Origin: Anaerolineaceae bacterium
Lineage (GTDB): Bacteria; Chloroflexota; Anaerolineae; Aggregatilineales; Phototrophicaceae
DNA length: 64,000 nucleotides
Reading direction: 5' to 3'
NCBI GenBank assembly: GCA_002702065.1
Contig: NZXX01000001.1
Location: forward strand, 124,001 to 188,000
Program-made: the position numbers and the translations under genes
The notes under the pieces: model-generated
What the model was told of the DNA's origin: nothing
The model's database searches: none
Seen by the model: the letters and a program-made list of their open reading frames with translations, nothing else
Shown: positions 43,860 to 52,012 of the stretch, in pieces
Layout of the letters: every line of letters starts with the position of its first letter
Numbering within the stretch: position 1 is the first letter of the stretch

Positions 43860-44201
43860 ATGAGCGAGCAGCAAACCGAACAGCAAAGTGAACCGATCGA
43901 ATCGAAGGCGAAGAACAAAACCTTTACCGAAGAGATCGAAATCGCCGGTAACCAGGCGGTCGAACGGGTGAAGGAACTGGTGTCTGAAGGGAATGTTCGT
44001 CAGCTGCGCATCAAAAGCGCGGAAGGCGAAACCTACCTGGAAATGCCGCTGACCATCGGCGTGGTTGCGGGTGGGGCGGTAGCACTGGCCGCGCCCTGGT
44101 TGGCCGTCGTCAGCGCTTTTGCCGCGGTGGTCGCCAAGGTCAAGATTGAGGTCGTCCGCGAAGTCAAGGTGGGCGAGGACGAAGTCATCGAAGAAGAATA
44201 G
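43860..44201 (+). CDS. DUF4342 protein
   Basis: A 113-residue protein. Residues 1-25 are Gln/Glu-rich, then KTFTEEIEIAGNQAVERVKELV, NVRQLRIKSAEGETYLEMPL, and a hydrophobic segment (TIGVVAGGAVALAAPWLAVV). The C-terminus is acidic (EDEVIEEE). The DUF4342 pattern is clear; the role is unknown, and a small membrane-associated protein is likely. GAGGAG sits eight bases before ATG. Confidence 0.85.
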   Translation: MSEQQTEQQSEPIESKAKNKTFTEEIEIAGNQAVERVKELVSEGNVRQLRIKSAEGETYLEMPLTIGVVAGGAVALAAPWLAVVSAFAAVVAKVKIEVVREVKVGEDEVIEEE

Positions 44202-44224
44202 TGCTTCTTCGCGAATGATGATTG

Positions 44225-44259
44225 ACACGGTTGTCCGGTTGGGCAGCCGTGTTTGTTTT
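44225..44259 (+). terminator. Rho-independent terminator after DUF4342
   Basis: Nine-bp stem ACACGGTTG (44225-44233) with CAGCCGTGT (44244-44252), one G-U pair, ten-base loop, followed by TTGTTTT. It ends the DUF4342 unit about 95 bp before the Roadblock gene. Confidence 0.75.
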
Positions 44260-44354
44260 CCCGTTGGGGCGTGGTGAAGGTTTATATTGTGTTCAGCGGT
44301 TTTGTGCTACAATCCTAAACGTGGATATACAGTCTTGTGGCAGGAGTTGGACGC

Positions 44355-44726
44355 TTGGCTAAATCACGAACCGAACAACTGGTCGAACGTCTGCGCGATC
44401 TGCAAGCCAGCTCCGGGGATGTGGAAGGGGCGGCAGTCGTCAGCGTGGATGGCCTCAGTATGGCATCGGCACTGCCGGGTAACGTCGAAGAAGATCGCGT
44501 CAGTGCAATGTCGGCAGCGATGCTCTCGCTGGGCGAGCGCATTTCATCCGAACTGGGACGTGGCACGCTGGAGCAGGTGTTTATCAAGGGTGAGCGCGGC
44601 TACGTGATTCTTACCAGTGTCGGCGAAGAAGCGGTGCTGACCGTTCTGGCCCGGCCCGAAGCCAAGCTCGGTTTGATCTTCCTCGATGTGAACCGCACGG
44701 TCGAAGACCTGGAGAAGTTAGTCTAG
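44355..44726 (+). CDS. Roadblock/LC7 domain protein
   Basis: A 123-residue single Roadblock/LC7 domain: TEQLVERLRDLQASSGDVEG, AAVVSVDGLSMASALPG, SEDRV-type loop, and ILTSVGEEAVLTVLARPEAK with helix to the end. Such dimers act as GTPase-activating or scaffold partners of MglA-like GTPases. The start is TTG at 44355: AGGAG lies eight bases upstream. A GTG six codons earlier has no such site. First gene of a cassette with V4R and receiver proteins; the partner GTPase may be that at 20888. Confidence 0.9.
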   Translation: MAKSRTEQLVERLRDLQASSGDVEGAAVVSVDGLSMASALPGNVEEDRVSAMSAAMLSLGERISSELGRGTLEQVFIKGERGYVILTSVGEEAVLTVLARPEAKLGLIFLDVNRTVEDLEKLV

Positions 44727-44751
44727 ACGCATTTGAAAGAAGTGTTGCCTC

Positions 44752-45390
44752 GTGCTGGAACCCAGCGGTCTGTACTATCCGTATCGCTTTGCGCGTTTCT
44801 ACTTGCTGGGGATGCAAGACGTGCTCGGTACGGAGGGATTGGACGCGATTCTTGGGCTGGCAGGTCTGACCACTTACCTTCGTGATCTGCCACCGGATAA
44901 TATGGAGCGCAAGTTCGATTTTTCCATTCTGGCAGCCCTCAGTGCGGCGCTTGAAGAATGGTATGGTGCTCGTGGCGGGCGGGGCCTGTCGCTGCGGATT
45001 GGCCGTTCCTGGTTTGATCAGGGGCTTCACTCGTTTGGCGCATTCGCGGGCATGGCGCATCCGGCTTTTCTGGCGCTGCCGTTGCACAGCCGGGCGCGGT
45101 TGGGGCTGGATGCCCTGTGCGCCATCTTCATGCAGCACACCGACCAGCAAATGAAACTCACCGTTCAGGATACAACCTATGAAGTGAGCGTCGATGTCAG
45201 CCCGATGGCGTGGGGCCGGCAGGCAGACCGGCCTGTCTGTCATGCGCTGGTGGGGCTGATGCAGGCCTGTCTGCATTATGCGTCGGATGGCTATGAATAT
45301 CATGTTTACGAAAATGCCTGTCGTGCGGCGGGCTATGATGACTGCGTCTTTGTGATTAACCAGAAACCCATCGGACAAACAGGGGGTTGA
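44752..45390 (+). CDS. V4R-like (vinyl-4-reductase / heme-sensor type) domain protein
   Basis: A 212-residue protein. The C-terminal part (FDFSILAALSAALEEWYGARG, then HYASDGYEYHVYENACRAAG, DDCVFVI) shows the E-x2-C-x6-C pattern of V4R small-molecule-binding domains. V4R sensors in transcription factors bind aromatic or porphyrin-type ligands; related BchJ proteins act in bacteriochlorophyll synthesis. A signalling role is more likely here. GTG at 44752 has a weak ribosome site; 25 bp after the Roadblock gene and 1 bp before the receiver gene. Confidence 0.78.
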   Translation: MLEPSGLYYPYRFARFYLLGMQDVLGTEGLDAILGLAGLTTYLRDLPPDNMERKFDFSILAALSAALEEWYGARGGRGLSLRIGRSWFDQGLHSFGAFAGMAHPAFLALPLHSRARLGLDALCAIFMQHTDQQMKLTVQDTTYEVSVDVSPMAWGRQADRPVCHALVGLMQACLHYASDGYEYHVYENACRAAGYDDCVFVINQKPIGQTGG

Positions 45391-45391
45391 T

Positions 45392-46252
45392 GTGGATAAA
45401 CCACGTATTCTCATTGTTGAGGATGACAGCGACCTGTCGGAAATGTTGAGCGCCTATTTTCGCGTGCAGAATTATGACGTGCTGGTGGCTGCCTGGGGCG
45501 GCGAGGCGCTGCGGATCAGCCGCGAAGAACCGGTCAGCCTGATTATGCTGGATATTCGCCTGCCGGACATCGACGGCTACGAAATCTGCCGCCAGTTGCG
45601 CAGCAATCGCCAGACGCAGGATACCCCGATTATTTTCCTGACCGAAAAACGCGACCGGGTGGATAAACTTCAGGGCCTCGAACTGGGGGTGGTCGATTAC
45701 ATCACCAAGCCATTTGATATTCAGGAACTGCGGCTGCGCGTGCGCAATGCCATCAACCGGGCTGCCCAGCAGAATGTCTCGAACCCGGTGACGGATTTGC
45801 CGGAAGGCACCATCGTCGAGGATCGTCTGAACGAGCTGCTCACGCGTGAAGATGAATGGGCCGTGCTGCTGCTGTCGGTCGGCCAACTGAGCGCGTTCCG
45901 CGAGCTTTACGGTTTTGTGGCGGCGGATGATGTACTACGCGCACTGGCCTTGATGATCCGCAATGCGGTAAACGAATTTGGCAGCGAGGACGATTTTATC
46001 GGACACCTGGCTGCCGAGGATTTTGTCATTATTACCGGTCCTGCGGCGGTTCAGGCCATTCATGACCGCCTCGATGCACGGATGCAGCAGTCACGCGAAT
46101 TTTTTTACCCCGTCCGTGACCGCCAGAAGGTGCGCGAAGGGATCAACACCGACCATCTCCAGATGACGACCGCGTCGGTGACTTCAGGTGCCGGGCCGTT
46201 TGCAGATGCACAGGCGGTGCTGGACGCGCTGGGTTATACCGCCAGAACGTGA
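45392..46252 (+). CDS. Response regulator with degenerate GGDEF-like domain
   Basis: A 286-residue paralogue of the protein at 16254. Receiver: IVEDDSDLSEML, Asp in LIMLDIRLPDIDGYEICRQL, FLTEKRDRVDK and VVDYITKPFDIQEL. The second domain (DLPEGTIVEDRLNELL to FVAADDVLRALALMI) has AAEDF in place of GG[DE]EF, in GHLAAEDFVIIT, so cyclase activity is unlikely. GTG start with GGGGG just upstream. Third gene of the cassette; no kinase gene is adjacent. Confidence 0.88.
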   Translation: MDKPRILIVEDDSDLSEMLSAYFRVQNYDVLVAAWGGEALRISREEPVSLIMLDIRLPDIDGYEICRQLRSNRQTQDTPIIFLTEKRDRVDKLQGLELGVVDYITKPFDIQELRLRVRNAINRAAQQNVSNPVTDLPEGTIVEDRLNELLTREDEWAVLLLSVGQLSAFRELYGFVAADDVLRALALMIRNAVNEFGSEDDFIGHLAAEDFVIITGPAAVQAIHDRLDARMQQSREFFYPVRDRQKVREGINTDHLQMTTASVTSGAGPFADAQAVLDALGYTART

Positions 46253-46585
46253 TTATTCGGCGGTGGTTTGGGCCTGCCACGCATCAAATGCTTCGCGATC
46301 CACGATCTTGCCGCCCTGAATTTCAGTCATGTCCTGTTGCAAGCGCCTGTTGGAATCAAAATACAGGGTCAGCTCGACCTGATTGCATTTGTAGTTGCCA
46401 CTGCTGATCAGCTTGCGCACCCAGTAACCGTCGCCATCGTCGCGCAGGCTCAGGTCATTGTGCAGGTCGACCCGCACCCGCAGCACATCATCGCAGCGCA
46501 GCGGCTGAACATAAAAGTAAACCGCCCGGTTGTCGCGTTCTACGCCGCTGGTGTCGCCGCCGAATATTTTCTTTAACAGATTCAT
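46253..46585 (-). CDS. Small cytoplasmic protein of unknown function
   Basis: A 110-residue protein. AVYFYVQPLRCDDVLRVRVD, DGYWVRKLISSGNYKCNQVE, then ELTLYFDSNRRLQQ suggest a compact alpha/beta domain. No family known. The stop is directly adjacent to that of the convergent response regulator. Conserved-looking composition and a lack of low complexity support a real gene. Confidence 0.6.
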   Translation of the reverse strand: MNLLKKIFGGDTSGVERDNRAVYFYVQPLRCDDVLRVRVDLHNDLSLRDDGDGYWVRKLISSGNYKCNQVELTLYFDSNRRLQQDMTEIQGGKIVDREAFDAWQAQTTAE

Positions 46586-46657
46586 GATTGTTCCTCAGCT
46601 TGTCCACATCCCCGGCCATTATGACGAACGCACAGCGGCTTGCGCAAGACCAATCCG

Positions 46658-47818
46658 CTAGAATCGTCCGGTCATCGCATCGACATACCCCGTCAGTTCC
46701 GCATAGCCATAGCCGCTGACATCGCCATCAATGCGCACCGCGCCTTCCCAGTAGATAATGCCGTTCCCGTGCAACTCCTGATCATCCAGCAATGGGGTGA
46801 GGGTGAAGTTCAGCACGTCGTCGCTGTCCGGAACCGTCAGGCTGACCTGCCAACCGGAGGGATAGACGCCGCCCGTGTGGGGGCTGGTCCAGGTGCCGGT
46901 TGGGGTGAGGGTGAAGATGTCTGCCGCCAGATACCGGGTGCTGCCGTCAGAATCGACCAGCAGGCCGCCAAACGCAGGTTCGGTGTCGCCGCCCTGCTGC
47001 CGAATCTGGCCGAGCATCAATTCGCGGTTATCGTCGAAGATCAGGCCGAACCAGTCCCAGCCGAGCGCGTTATCGCCCAGGGCGCTGGTGCTGAACTCAT
47101 GATCCTTCCACGTTCTGCCGCTGACGGCAAATGTCTCGCCATCAATGGTGACAGTGCCATCCGTGACCAGGCGCGACAGGCTGTAATAATAGCTGGCGTT
47201 GCCGGTTTCCTCGCTCTTGGGGCTCAGCCCGCCCTGACCTTGCAGCGCCGGTGGTTTGACCTGTTCCAGCGTCAGATCGACGGCAGCATTGTCCATGCTT
47301 GCGCTGATACGGGTGAGGGTGGCGTCGTCGTTTTGCGCTTCGACGGCCCAGTCTTCCAGCCAGACGCGATATACGGGTGCCGTTTCGGCCCCGGCCAACC
47401 CGGCGCTGGCCCGGCTGAAACGCTCATCATGATAGAACGTTTCCCCATCCACATCCGTGATGGTGAAGTGCGCCATGTAAATCTGGTTGGTGCGCCATTC
47501 GGATTCGGTGTCGTAGCTTTGCGGGGCGATGGCACGGCGAAAGATGGTGAACTGATAGCCAAAGCGCCGTTCGCTGTCGGTCGCCAGATTGCCGGTGTAG
47601 TACCACCACTCGGTCTGAAAATCCGGGTGCGCCCCGTAATCCGCCGGGAACTGCCAGTCCCACGGCCCGATGGCCTGAGCAAAGCCGCTGGTATCGACGG
47701 TCGTATCGGCCAGCACCGCGCTGGCGTTGACGTCGCCGCTGGCGCTGGTGTCAATCAGGCTGAAGCCAGCAACCAGCACCGCGATAATCACGACACCCAG
47801 GACAATAAATCGCCACAT
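46658..47818 (-). CDS. Secreted CrtC/AttH lipocalin-like protein
   Basis: A 386-residue exported or anchored protein: a hydrophobic N-terminus (FIVLGVVIIAVLVAGFSLI), then DWQFPADYGAHPDFQ and TEWWYYTGNL, FGYQFTIFRRAI, and DHEFSTSALGDNALGWDWF. These are hallmarks of the AttH/CrtC-type two-lipocalin domain family. CrtC hydrates carotenoids in phototrophs; most relatives outside carotenoid clusters are of unknown function. No carotenoid genes adjoin it. Conserved acidic and Trp residues are intact. Confidence 0.82.
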   Translation of the reverse strand: MWRFIVLGVVIIAVLVAGFSLIDTSASGDVNASAVLADTTVDTSGFAQAIGPWDWQFPADYGAHPDFQTEWWYYTGNLATDSERRFGYQFTIFRRAIAPQSYDTESEWRTNQIYMAHFTITDVDGETFYHDERFSRASAGLAGAETAPVYRVWLEDWAVEAQNDDATLTRISASMDNAAVDLTLEQVKPPALQGQGGLSPKSEETGNASYYYSLSRLVTDGTVTIDGETFAVSGRTWKDHEFSTSALGDNALGWDWFGLIFDDNRELMLGQIRQQGGDTEPAFGGLLVDSDGSTRYLAADIFTLTPTGTWTSPHTGGVYPSGWQVSLTVPDSDDVLNFTLTPLLDDQELHGNGIIYWEGAVRIDGDVSGYGYAELTGYVDAMTGRF

Positions 47819-47892
47819 AAATCGTCACCATTCTTGATAGTTCCAAATATCACAATTCAGTGTAGCAGAACATTATGAGATGCGTGTGAATG

Positions 47893-49023
47893 TCAGCCCG
47901 CCAGCAGGTAATAATTGAGGACCAGCCACAGAAAGGTGTAGCGCAGGGCGCGGGTATGGCGGAAGCGCAGCGCCGCATACAACAGATAGCTGAGGATCAA
48001 CCCCATCATCACGCGCAGCAAGCCGAGCGGTTCGCGGTAGGTGGTGAATGGCAGCGTCACCATCATGGCGGCGTTAAACAGCAGCAGCCAACTGTAGGGG
48101 TGCAGGTTGCGCCGCACAAAATCGCGCATGATACGCCACAGGCCGACCAATGTGGGCAGCACCGCCGCCGGGAAGATCAGCAGACTCATGACCAGAAATA
48201 CCGCCAGACTGCCGCTGGCCGTATAAATGCGCAGGTAACCGCCGAACGGAATCCACTCGAAGCCCGACGCCGCCTCACCGCCGGAGCCGACCCCAAAGGC
48301 CCCCAGCCATTGATACAGTGCCAACTGCCACAGGGCGAATGGGACGCCGACGATCAGCCCGATGTGCACGGCGTCGGTCCAGCGCCGGTGCCACAGGGCG
48401 TGCAGCACATAACCGGCAGCGAACACCAGCGTCTGTTCCTTGGCGAATGCCGCCAGCACCAGCATCAAACTGAGGAGCCCGATCCGCTGTCTCTGGCCGA
48501 ACCAGACCGCCGCCACAATCAGCCCGAAGGCGAGGGGTTCGGTTGTGCTCAGGCGCAGGCCAAGCAGGTTGCCCGCCGCCAGCCCATAGACCAGTGCATA
48601 CCAGCGTGATACATGCTGCTGTACCAGCAGGTCTTCCAGCAGCGCAGTTGCGCCGACCAGTGCTGTCAGGTTGATCAGCACCAGAGTCCAGGGGATAAGC
48701 GCCGGGCTGCCCAGTGCCAGCAGACGCGCCGCAATCGGCAGCAGAATCCGCTGGATACGATAGGCAGGGACGTCGGCGCAATCCGCTGCCGCACCCAGGT
48801 CGCGGGCGATGAAATAGGTGATTTGCCCGTCGATGTAGCCGCCGCCGGGGGTGTTGCCGGGGTCGTAGCCGGGGTCATCGCACGACTGATAATCTGCACT
48901 GGTGGTGGACCAGATACGCGGGTCGCCGCCGTGCGCGGCCAGAATCACCCCCAGATAAACAATGCTGACGATCAGAGTCACTGACCACGGGCGCAGCCAT
49001 GACCGGATCGACCGCGGTGTCAT
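47893..49023 (-). CDS. Polytopic membrane protein, GT-C-glycosyltransferase-like
   Basis: A 376-residue protein with about 8-9 hydrophobic helices. The loop after helix 1 contains GGGYIDGQITYFIARDLG and YRIQRILLPIAARLL, matching the D-G-Q-x(3)-F ... R-x-Q-R pattern of polytopic membrane proteins acting on surface glycans. The Asp in this loop would be catalytic in GT-C enzymes. The assignment is tentative. Its start overlaps the upstream secreted-protein stop (TGATG). Confidence 0.7.
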   Translation of the reverse strand: MTPRSIRSWLRPWSVTLIVSIVYLGVILAAHGGDPRIWSTTSADYQSCDDPGYDPGNTPGGGYIDGQITYFIARDLGAAADCADVPAYRIQRILLPIAARLLALGSPALIPWTLVLINLTALVGATALLEDLLVQQHVSRWYALVYGLAAGNLLGLRLSTTEPLAFGLIVAAVWFGQRQRIGLLSLMLVLAAFAKEQTLVFAAGYVLHALWHRRWTDAVHIGLIVGVPFALWQLALYQWLGAFGVGSGGEAASGFEWIPFGGYLRIYTASGSLAVFLVMSLLIFPAAVLPTLVGLWRIMRDFVRRNLHPYSWLLLFNAAMMVTLPFTTYREPLGLLRVMMGLILSYLLYAALRFRHTRALRYTFLWLVLNYYLLAG

Positions 49024-49601
49024 CAGGCCGCGCAGCTTGCAAAGTCAGGGTAGATGCGGCTGGCATATTCGTCGAGCTGTTCCTGGCCTTCAGGGTTGGG
49101 CGTGCCATCGCTGAAGGTGGTGGCGAACGCAATGTGCCAGGTGCGCACCCGCGTTTCGTTCAACGGGTCAACCCAGTAGCGCATGGCATAATCGGTCAGG
49201 TTGCCGTTGGCGTCGAGGTACGACAGCGTGAACTCGTGCAGCGTGATGTCATCGTCAAAGCAGACGTTGGTTTTGCGCACTTCCTCCCAGTTGGCGAAGG
49301 ACTGTTCGAACCACGCGTCGTTGAAGAAGTCATCCAGCCCATCGAGCGTGTAGCCGGTGTCGAAGTGGATGTAATTGAGAAAACTGAGCGCGCTGAAGCC
49401 GGATTCCAGGGTGGACTGCCAGGTGGCGGTGGTGCTGGCGAGCAGTTCGCTGCCGCTGGCCTGCCACAACCCGGTCTCGAAGACGCCTTCGCCCATCTTC
49501 AGGACGGTAATCAACTCACGTTCTTCCGGTTCATCATCCTGCGCCAGGGCCACCGTGCCGACTGCCGCCAGACACACCAACAACAGCAAAAGATTACGCA
49601 T
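49023..49601 (-). CDS. Secreted protein of unknown function
   Basis: About 192 residues after a signal peptide (MRNLLLLLVCLAAVGTVALA). Then an acidic stretch and the sequence ERELITVLKMGEGVFETGLW. FLNYIHFDTGYTLDGLDDFF and AFATTFSDGTPNPEGQEQLD are further landmarks. I do not recognise a family. ATG at 49601 is chosen since it begins the signal peptide; a start 13 codons upstream would add a Lys/Arg-rich tail. Coupled to the membrane-protein gene. Confidence 0.65.
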   Translation of the reverse strand: MRNLLLLLVCLAAVGTVALAQDDEPEERELITVLKMGEGVFETGLWQASGSELLASTTATWQSTLESGFSALSFLNYIHFDTGYTLDGLDDFFNDAWFEQSFANWEEVRKTNVCFDDDITLHEFTLSYLDANGNLTDYAMRYWVDPLNETRVRTWHIAFATTFSDGTPNPEGQEQLDEYASRIYPDFASCAA

Positions 49602-49672
49602 GATCACTCTTTTCTTATTGGGTGGACGCTTCTTTGCCATTCATCTTACCTGAATCGGCATGGCATGCAATA

Positions 49673-50062
49673 TCAGGCGGCGCTGTCCTCATCTTTCCTC
49701 AGCCCGCTGGTGAGGTAGGTGATGGCCACCCACATGCCGCGCGCCGGGCGATAAAACCCCAGCACAAACAGGATGTCGAACACCAGCCAGAAGATGATCA
49801 GCGGCGTCATATCGGCTGGGGAGCCGAGGGCGAAGTAGCTGGCAAAAAAACCAACGATGGTCAGCAGTTCGGCGACGACGAGGTTGACCATCATGCCGCC
49901 CAGTGATTCGCCGGATGAGCGCTCGAAGCGAACGCCACACACCAGGCAGGTTGGGTTCATCTGAAACAGACCGGAAAACATGCGGCCCTGCTCACAGTTC
50001 GGGCAGCGCAGTTTGGCACCGATCAGGATTTTATGCAGTTGTTCGGATGTGGTTTGGGGCAT
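49673..50062 (-). CDS. DUF983 membrane protein with zinc ribbon
   Basis: A 129-residue protein. An N-terminal zinc ribbon has LRCPNCEQGRMFSGL and PTCLVCGVRFERSSGES, so two CxxC pairs. Two hydrophobic helices follow (MVNLVVAELLTIVGFFASYF, LIIFWLVFDILFVLGFY). DUF983 pattern. ATG at 50062 overlaps the DUF488 stop by one base. A longer reading in the same frame would run through the DUF488 gene and is not credible. Confidence 0.85.
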   Translation of the reverse strand: MPQTTSEQLHKILIGAKLRCPNCEQGRMFSGLFQMNPTCLVCGVRFERSSGESLGGMMVNLVVAELLTIVGFFASYFALGSPADMTPLIIFWLVFDILFVLGFYRPARGMWVAITYLTSGLRKDEDSAA

Positions 50063-50610
50063 CAGAAAAGACTCGCTTGAGAGGGGTTGGCAAATTCGGT
50101 GGCGGCGTCCAGTGCCGCTTCGAGTGTGCCATCCCGCAAAATATGACGGATGGATACGGCCTGCTGGGTGGTCCGCAGTTGACTGTCGGGGGTGATCAGC
50201 GAACGCGCGATCAAATGATGCCGGTGGCAGTGACGCGGGTCGCCTTCGCTGCACACGATAGCCAGTTGTCCATGCTGTTGGGTCGCCTCAGCGCTAAGTT
50301 CCAGCAGACGTGCAATGCCATCGCGGTACCAGTCCTGCTTCATCACGGCGTCATAGTCCACCCCGCCCGCTGTAATCACCGCTGCATCCTGTGGCCGACC
50401 ACCCAGTTTTTCGCCGGCGTAACTGTAGCGGATGTCATGCGCGTGCAGCAGGGACCGCAGCGCGTTCTTGCTGAAGTGCGGGAAGCGGCGGCTGAATGGC
50501 ACGCTGCGCACGTCCACCAGCACCGTGACATTGTGCTGCTTCAGGTGCGCGATGAAGGCGGCTGGGGCGTGGTTGCTGTGGCCAATGGTGTACAGGCTGA
50601 TAGGTGGCAT
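50062..50610 (-). CDS. DUF488 family protein
   Basis: About 182 residues. ISLYTIGHSNHAPAAFIAHL, VLVDVRSVPFSRRFPHFSKN and AIVCSEGDPRHCHRHHLIAR are the DUF488 signatures, including the Cys-His motif near the C-terminus that may bind metal. Function unknown. ATG at 50610 starts at the usual family N-terminus; 20 extra residues upstream look non-native. Coupled to DUF983. Confidence 0.88.
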   Translation of the reverse strand: MPPISLYTIGHSNHAPAAFIAHLKQHNVTVLVDVRSVPFSRRFPHFSKNALRSLLHAHDIRYSYAGEKLGGRPQDAAVITAGGVDYDAVMKQDWYRDGIARLLELSAEATQQHGQLAIVCSEGDPRHCHRHHLIARSLITPDSQLRTTQQAVSIRHILRDGTLEAALDAATEFANPSQASLF

Positions 50611-50787
50611 GATGGTCCGTATCCTTACCTGACGGTCATTATAACCTTGATAACCCGGTATTTTAACCACTGAAACTCATCTGTTTCTCAGGTAAGACGT
50701 AGGCTTGCCGTACTTTTTTCACAGAGCGAGATCTTCATACATCCTCTATCATAGATTTATGAATAACCAGATCTGAAGGAGAAAGAT

Positions 50788-51939
50788 ATGGATGGAAGGC
50801 TTCGTGTGCTTGGCCTGCTGCTGGTGCTGTTGACCGCTGCCGGCTTTCAGACCATTGAACCGCTGGGGGATGTGGTCGACCCCAACGCGAACATCACCTG
50901 GCCGCCGCCGGTTTACGTCCTGCGCGGCGATTTTGAAGTGCGCGGCACTGTGAATATCGACGATGCCGTCAGTTATTTTCTGGAGTTTCGACCCCTCAAT
51001 GAAGACTTAACCCCGCAAGAAGATACGGTTCCCTGGATTCCGGCTATCCTGCCTGCGCGTGGTCCGGTTGAGGATGACGTGCTTGGTATCTGGAATACTG
51101 CCGTAGTGCCGGACGGCCCTTACGAACTGCGCCTGACCATCAATGTCAGCAGTGGTGAGCCGATTCATGCCCGTGTGGGTCCGCTGCGGGTGGAGAACGA
51201 TCCGCCGCCATTTGCGATTACCCCGACCGTGGCTGCGCCAATCGCGACGAATACGCCGCTTGCGACACCGGTGCCGGATCAATCGCTGCCGACACTGGTG
51301 CCGACGCCCACCGCTTTCAGCACCAACCCCGAAGCAGTCGCCGTTATCAGCGGCAATGTCCGCGCCGGGGACAATACCGGTTACGACATCATCGGATCGC
51401 TGGTCGTGAACCAGCGGGTGCAGGTCGTCGGGCGCAGCAGCAGCGGCTCTGGCTGGTGGTATATCGAACTGCCGAACGGGCGGCGCGGGTTTGTCGCGCC
51501 CAGTGTGGTGCAGGTGTCCGGCGATCTCAGCGGTCTGCCGCGCATCAATCCGCCTGCCACACCGACCCCTGTCGCCACTGCTACGCCGGAACTGCCCGAC
51601 GCGACCATCACCAACGTCCGCTTCGACCGGGATATCACCGAGGGCGAAAACTTCCAGACGATTGTGACCCTGCGCAATAACAGTGGTGTCTTCCTGCCGC
51701 GCGTGTCGGTTGCCTGTAACTTTACCCCAATGGGTGATCTGTTCAGCACTTTTGTTGACGGCGTCAGCGGGTTTGGTCAGGTGGATGTCGCCATCACCGT
51801 GCGTCTGGATGAAGGCGGCGGCGATAATGTGACGGCCAACTGCGCGGTTGACCTGAACAACGAGATTGCCGAAGTCAACGAGCAGAACAACTTCTTCAAC
51901 CTGACAGAACGTCTGGATAACCCTGACGACGACGATTAG
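50788..51939 (+). CDS. Secreted WPPP-domain protein with SH3 and CARDB-like domains
   Basis: A 383-residue exported protein. After a signal peptide (MDGRLRVLGLLLVLLTAAGF), residues 30-135 form an unnamed domain beginning ANITWPPPVYVLRGDFEVRG and ending VGPLRVENDPPPF. A Thr/Pro linker follows (136-172). SH3-like domain at about 175-240 (SGNVRAGDNTGYDIIGSLVV, RRGFVAPSVVQ) and a CARDB-like Ig domain at 265-375 (DNVTANCAVDLNNEIAEVNE). AAGGAG sits at good spacing before ATG. First of three paralogues in a row. Confidence 0.85.
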   Translation: MDGRLRVLGLLLVLLTAAGFQTIEPLGDVVDPNANITWPPPVYVLRGDFEVRGTVNIDDAVSYFLEFRPLNEDLTPQEDTVPWIPAILPARGPVEDDVLGIWNTAVVPDGPYELRLTINVSSGEPIHARVGPLRVENDPPPFAITPTVAAPIATNTPLATPVPDQSLPTLVPTPTAFSTNPEAVAVISGNVRAGDNTGYDIIGSLVVNQRVQVVGRSSSGSGWWYIELPNGRRGFVAPSVVQVSGDLSGLPRINPPATPTPVATATPELPDATITNVRFDRDITEGENFQTIVTLRNNSGVFLPRVSVACNFTPMGDLFSTFVDGVSGFGQVDVAITVRLDEGGGDNVTANCAVDLNNEIAEVNEQNNFFNLTERLDNPDDDD

Positions 51940-52012
51940 ATGATGTATTTTATTGTGATGACGGGGAGGGCTGTGGCTCTCCCTGTCGCAACTGGTAACA
52001 GGACCATAATCT

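Noticed and set aside
50063..50254. Upstream extension of the DUF983 gene
   Set aside because: It lies in another frame of the DUF488 gene and adds no known domain; ATG at 50062 overlaps the DUF488 stop as expected for coupling.
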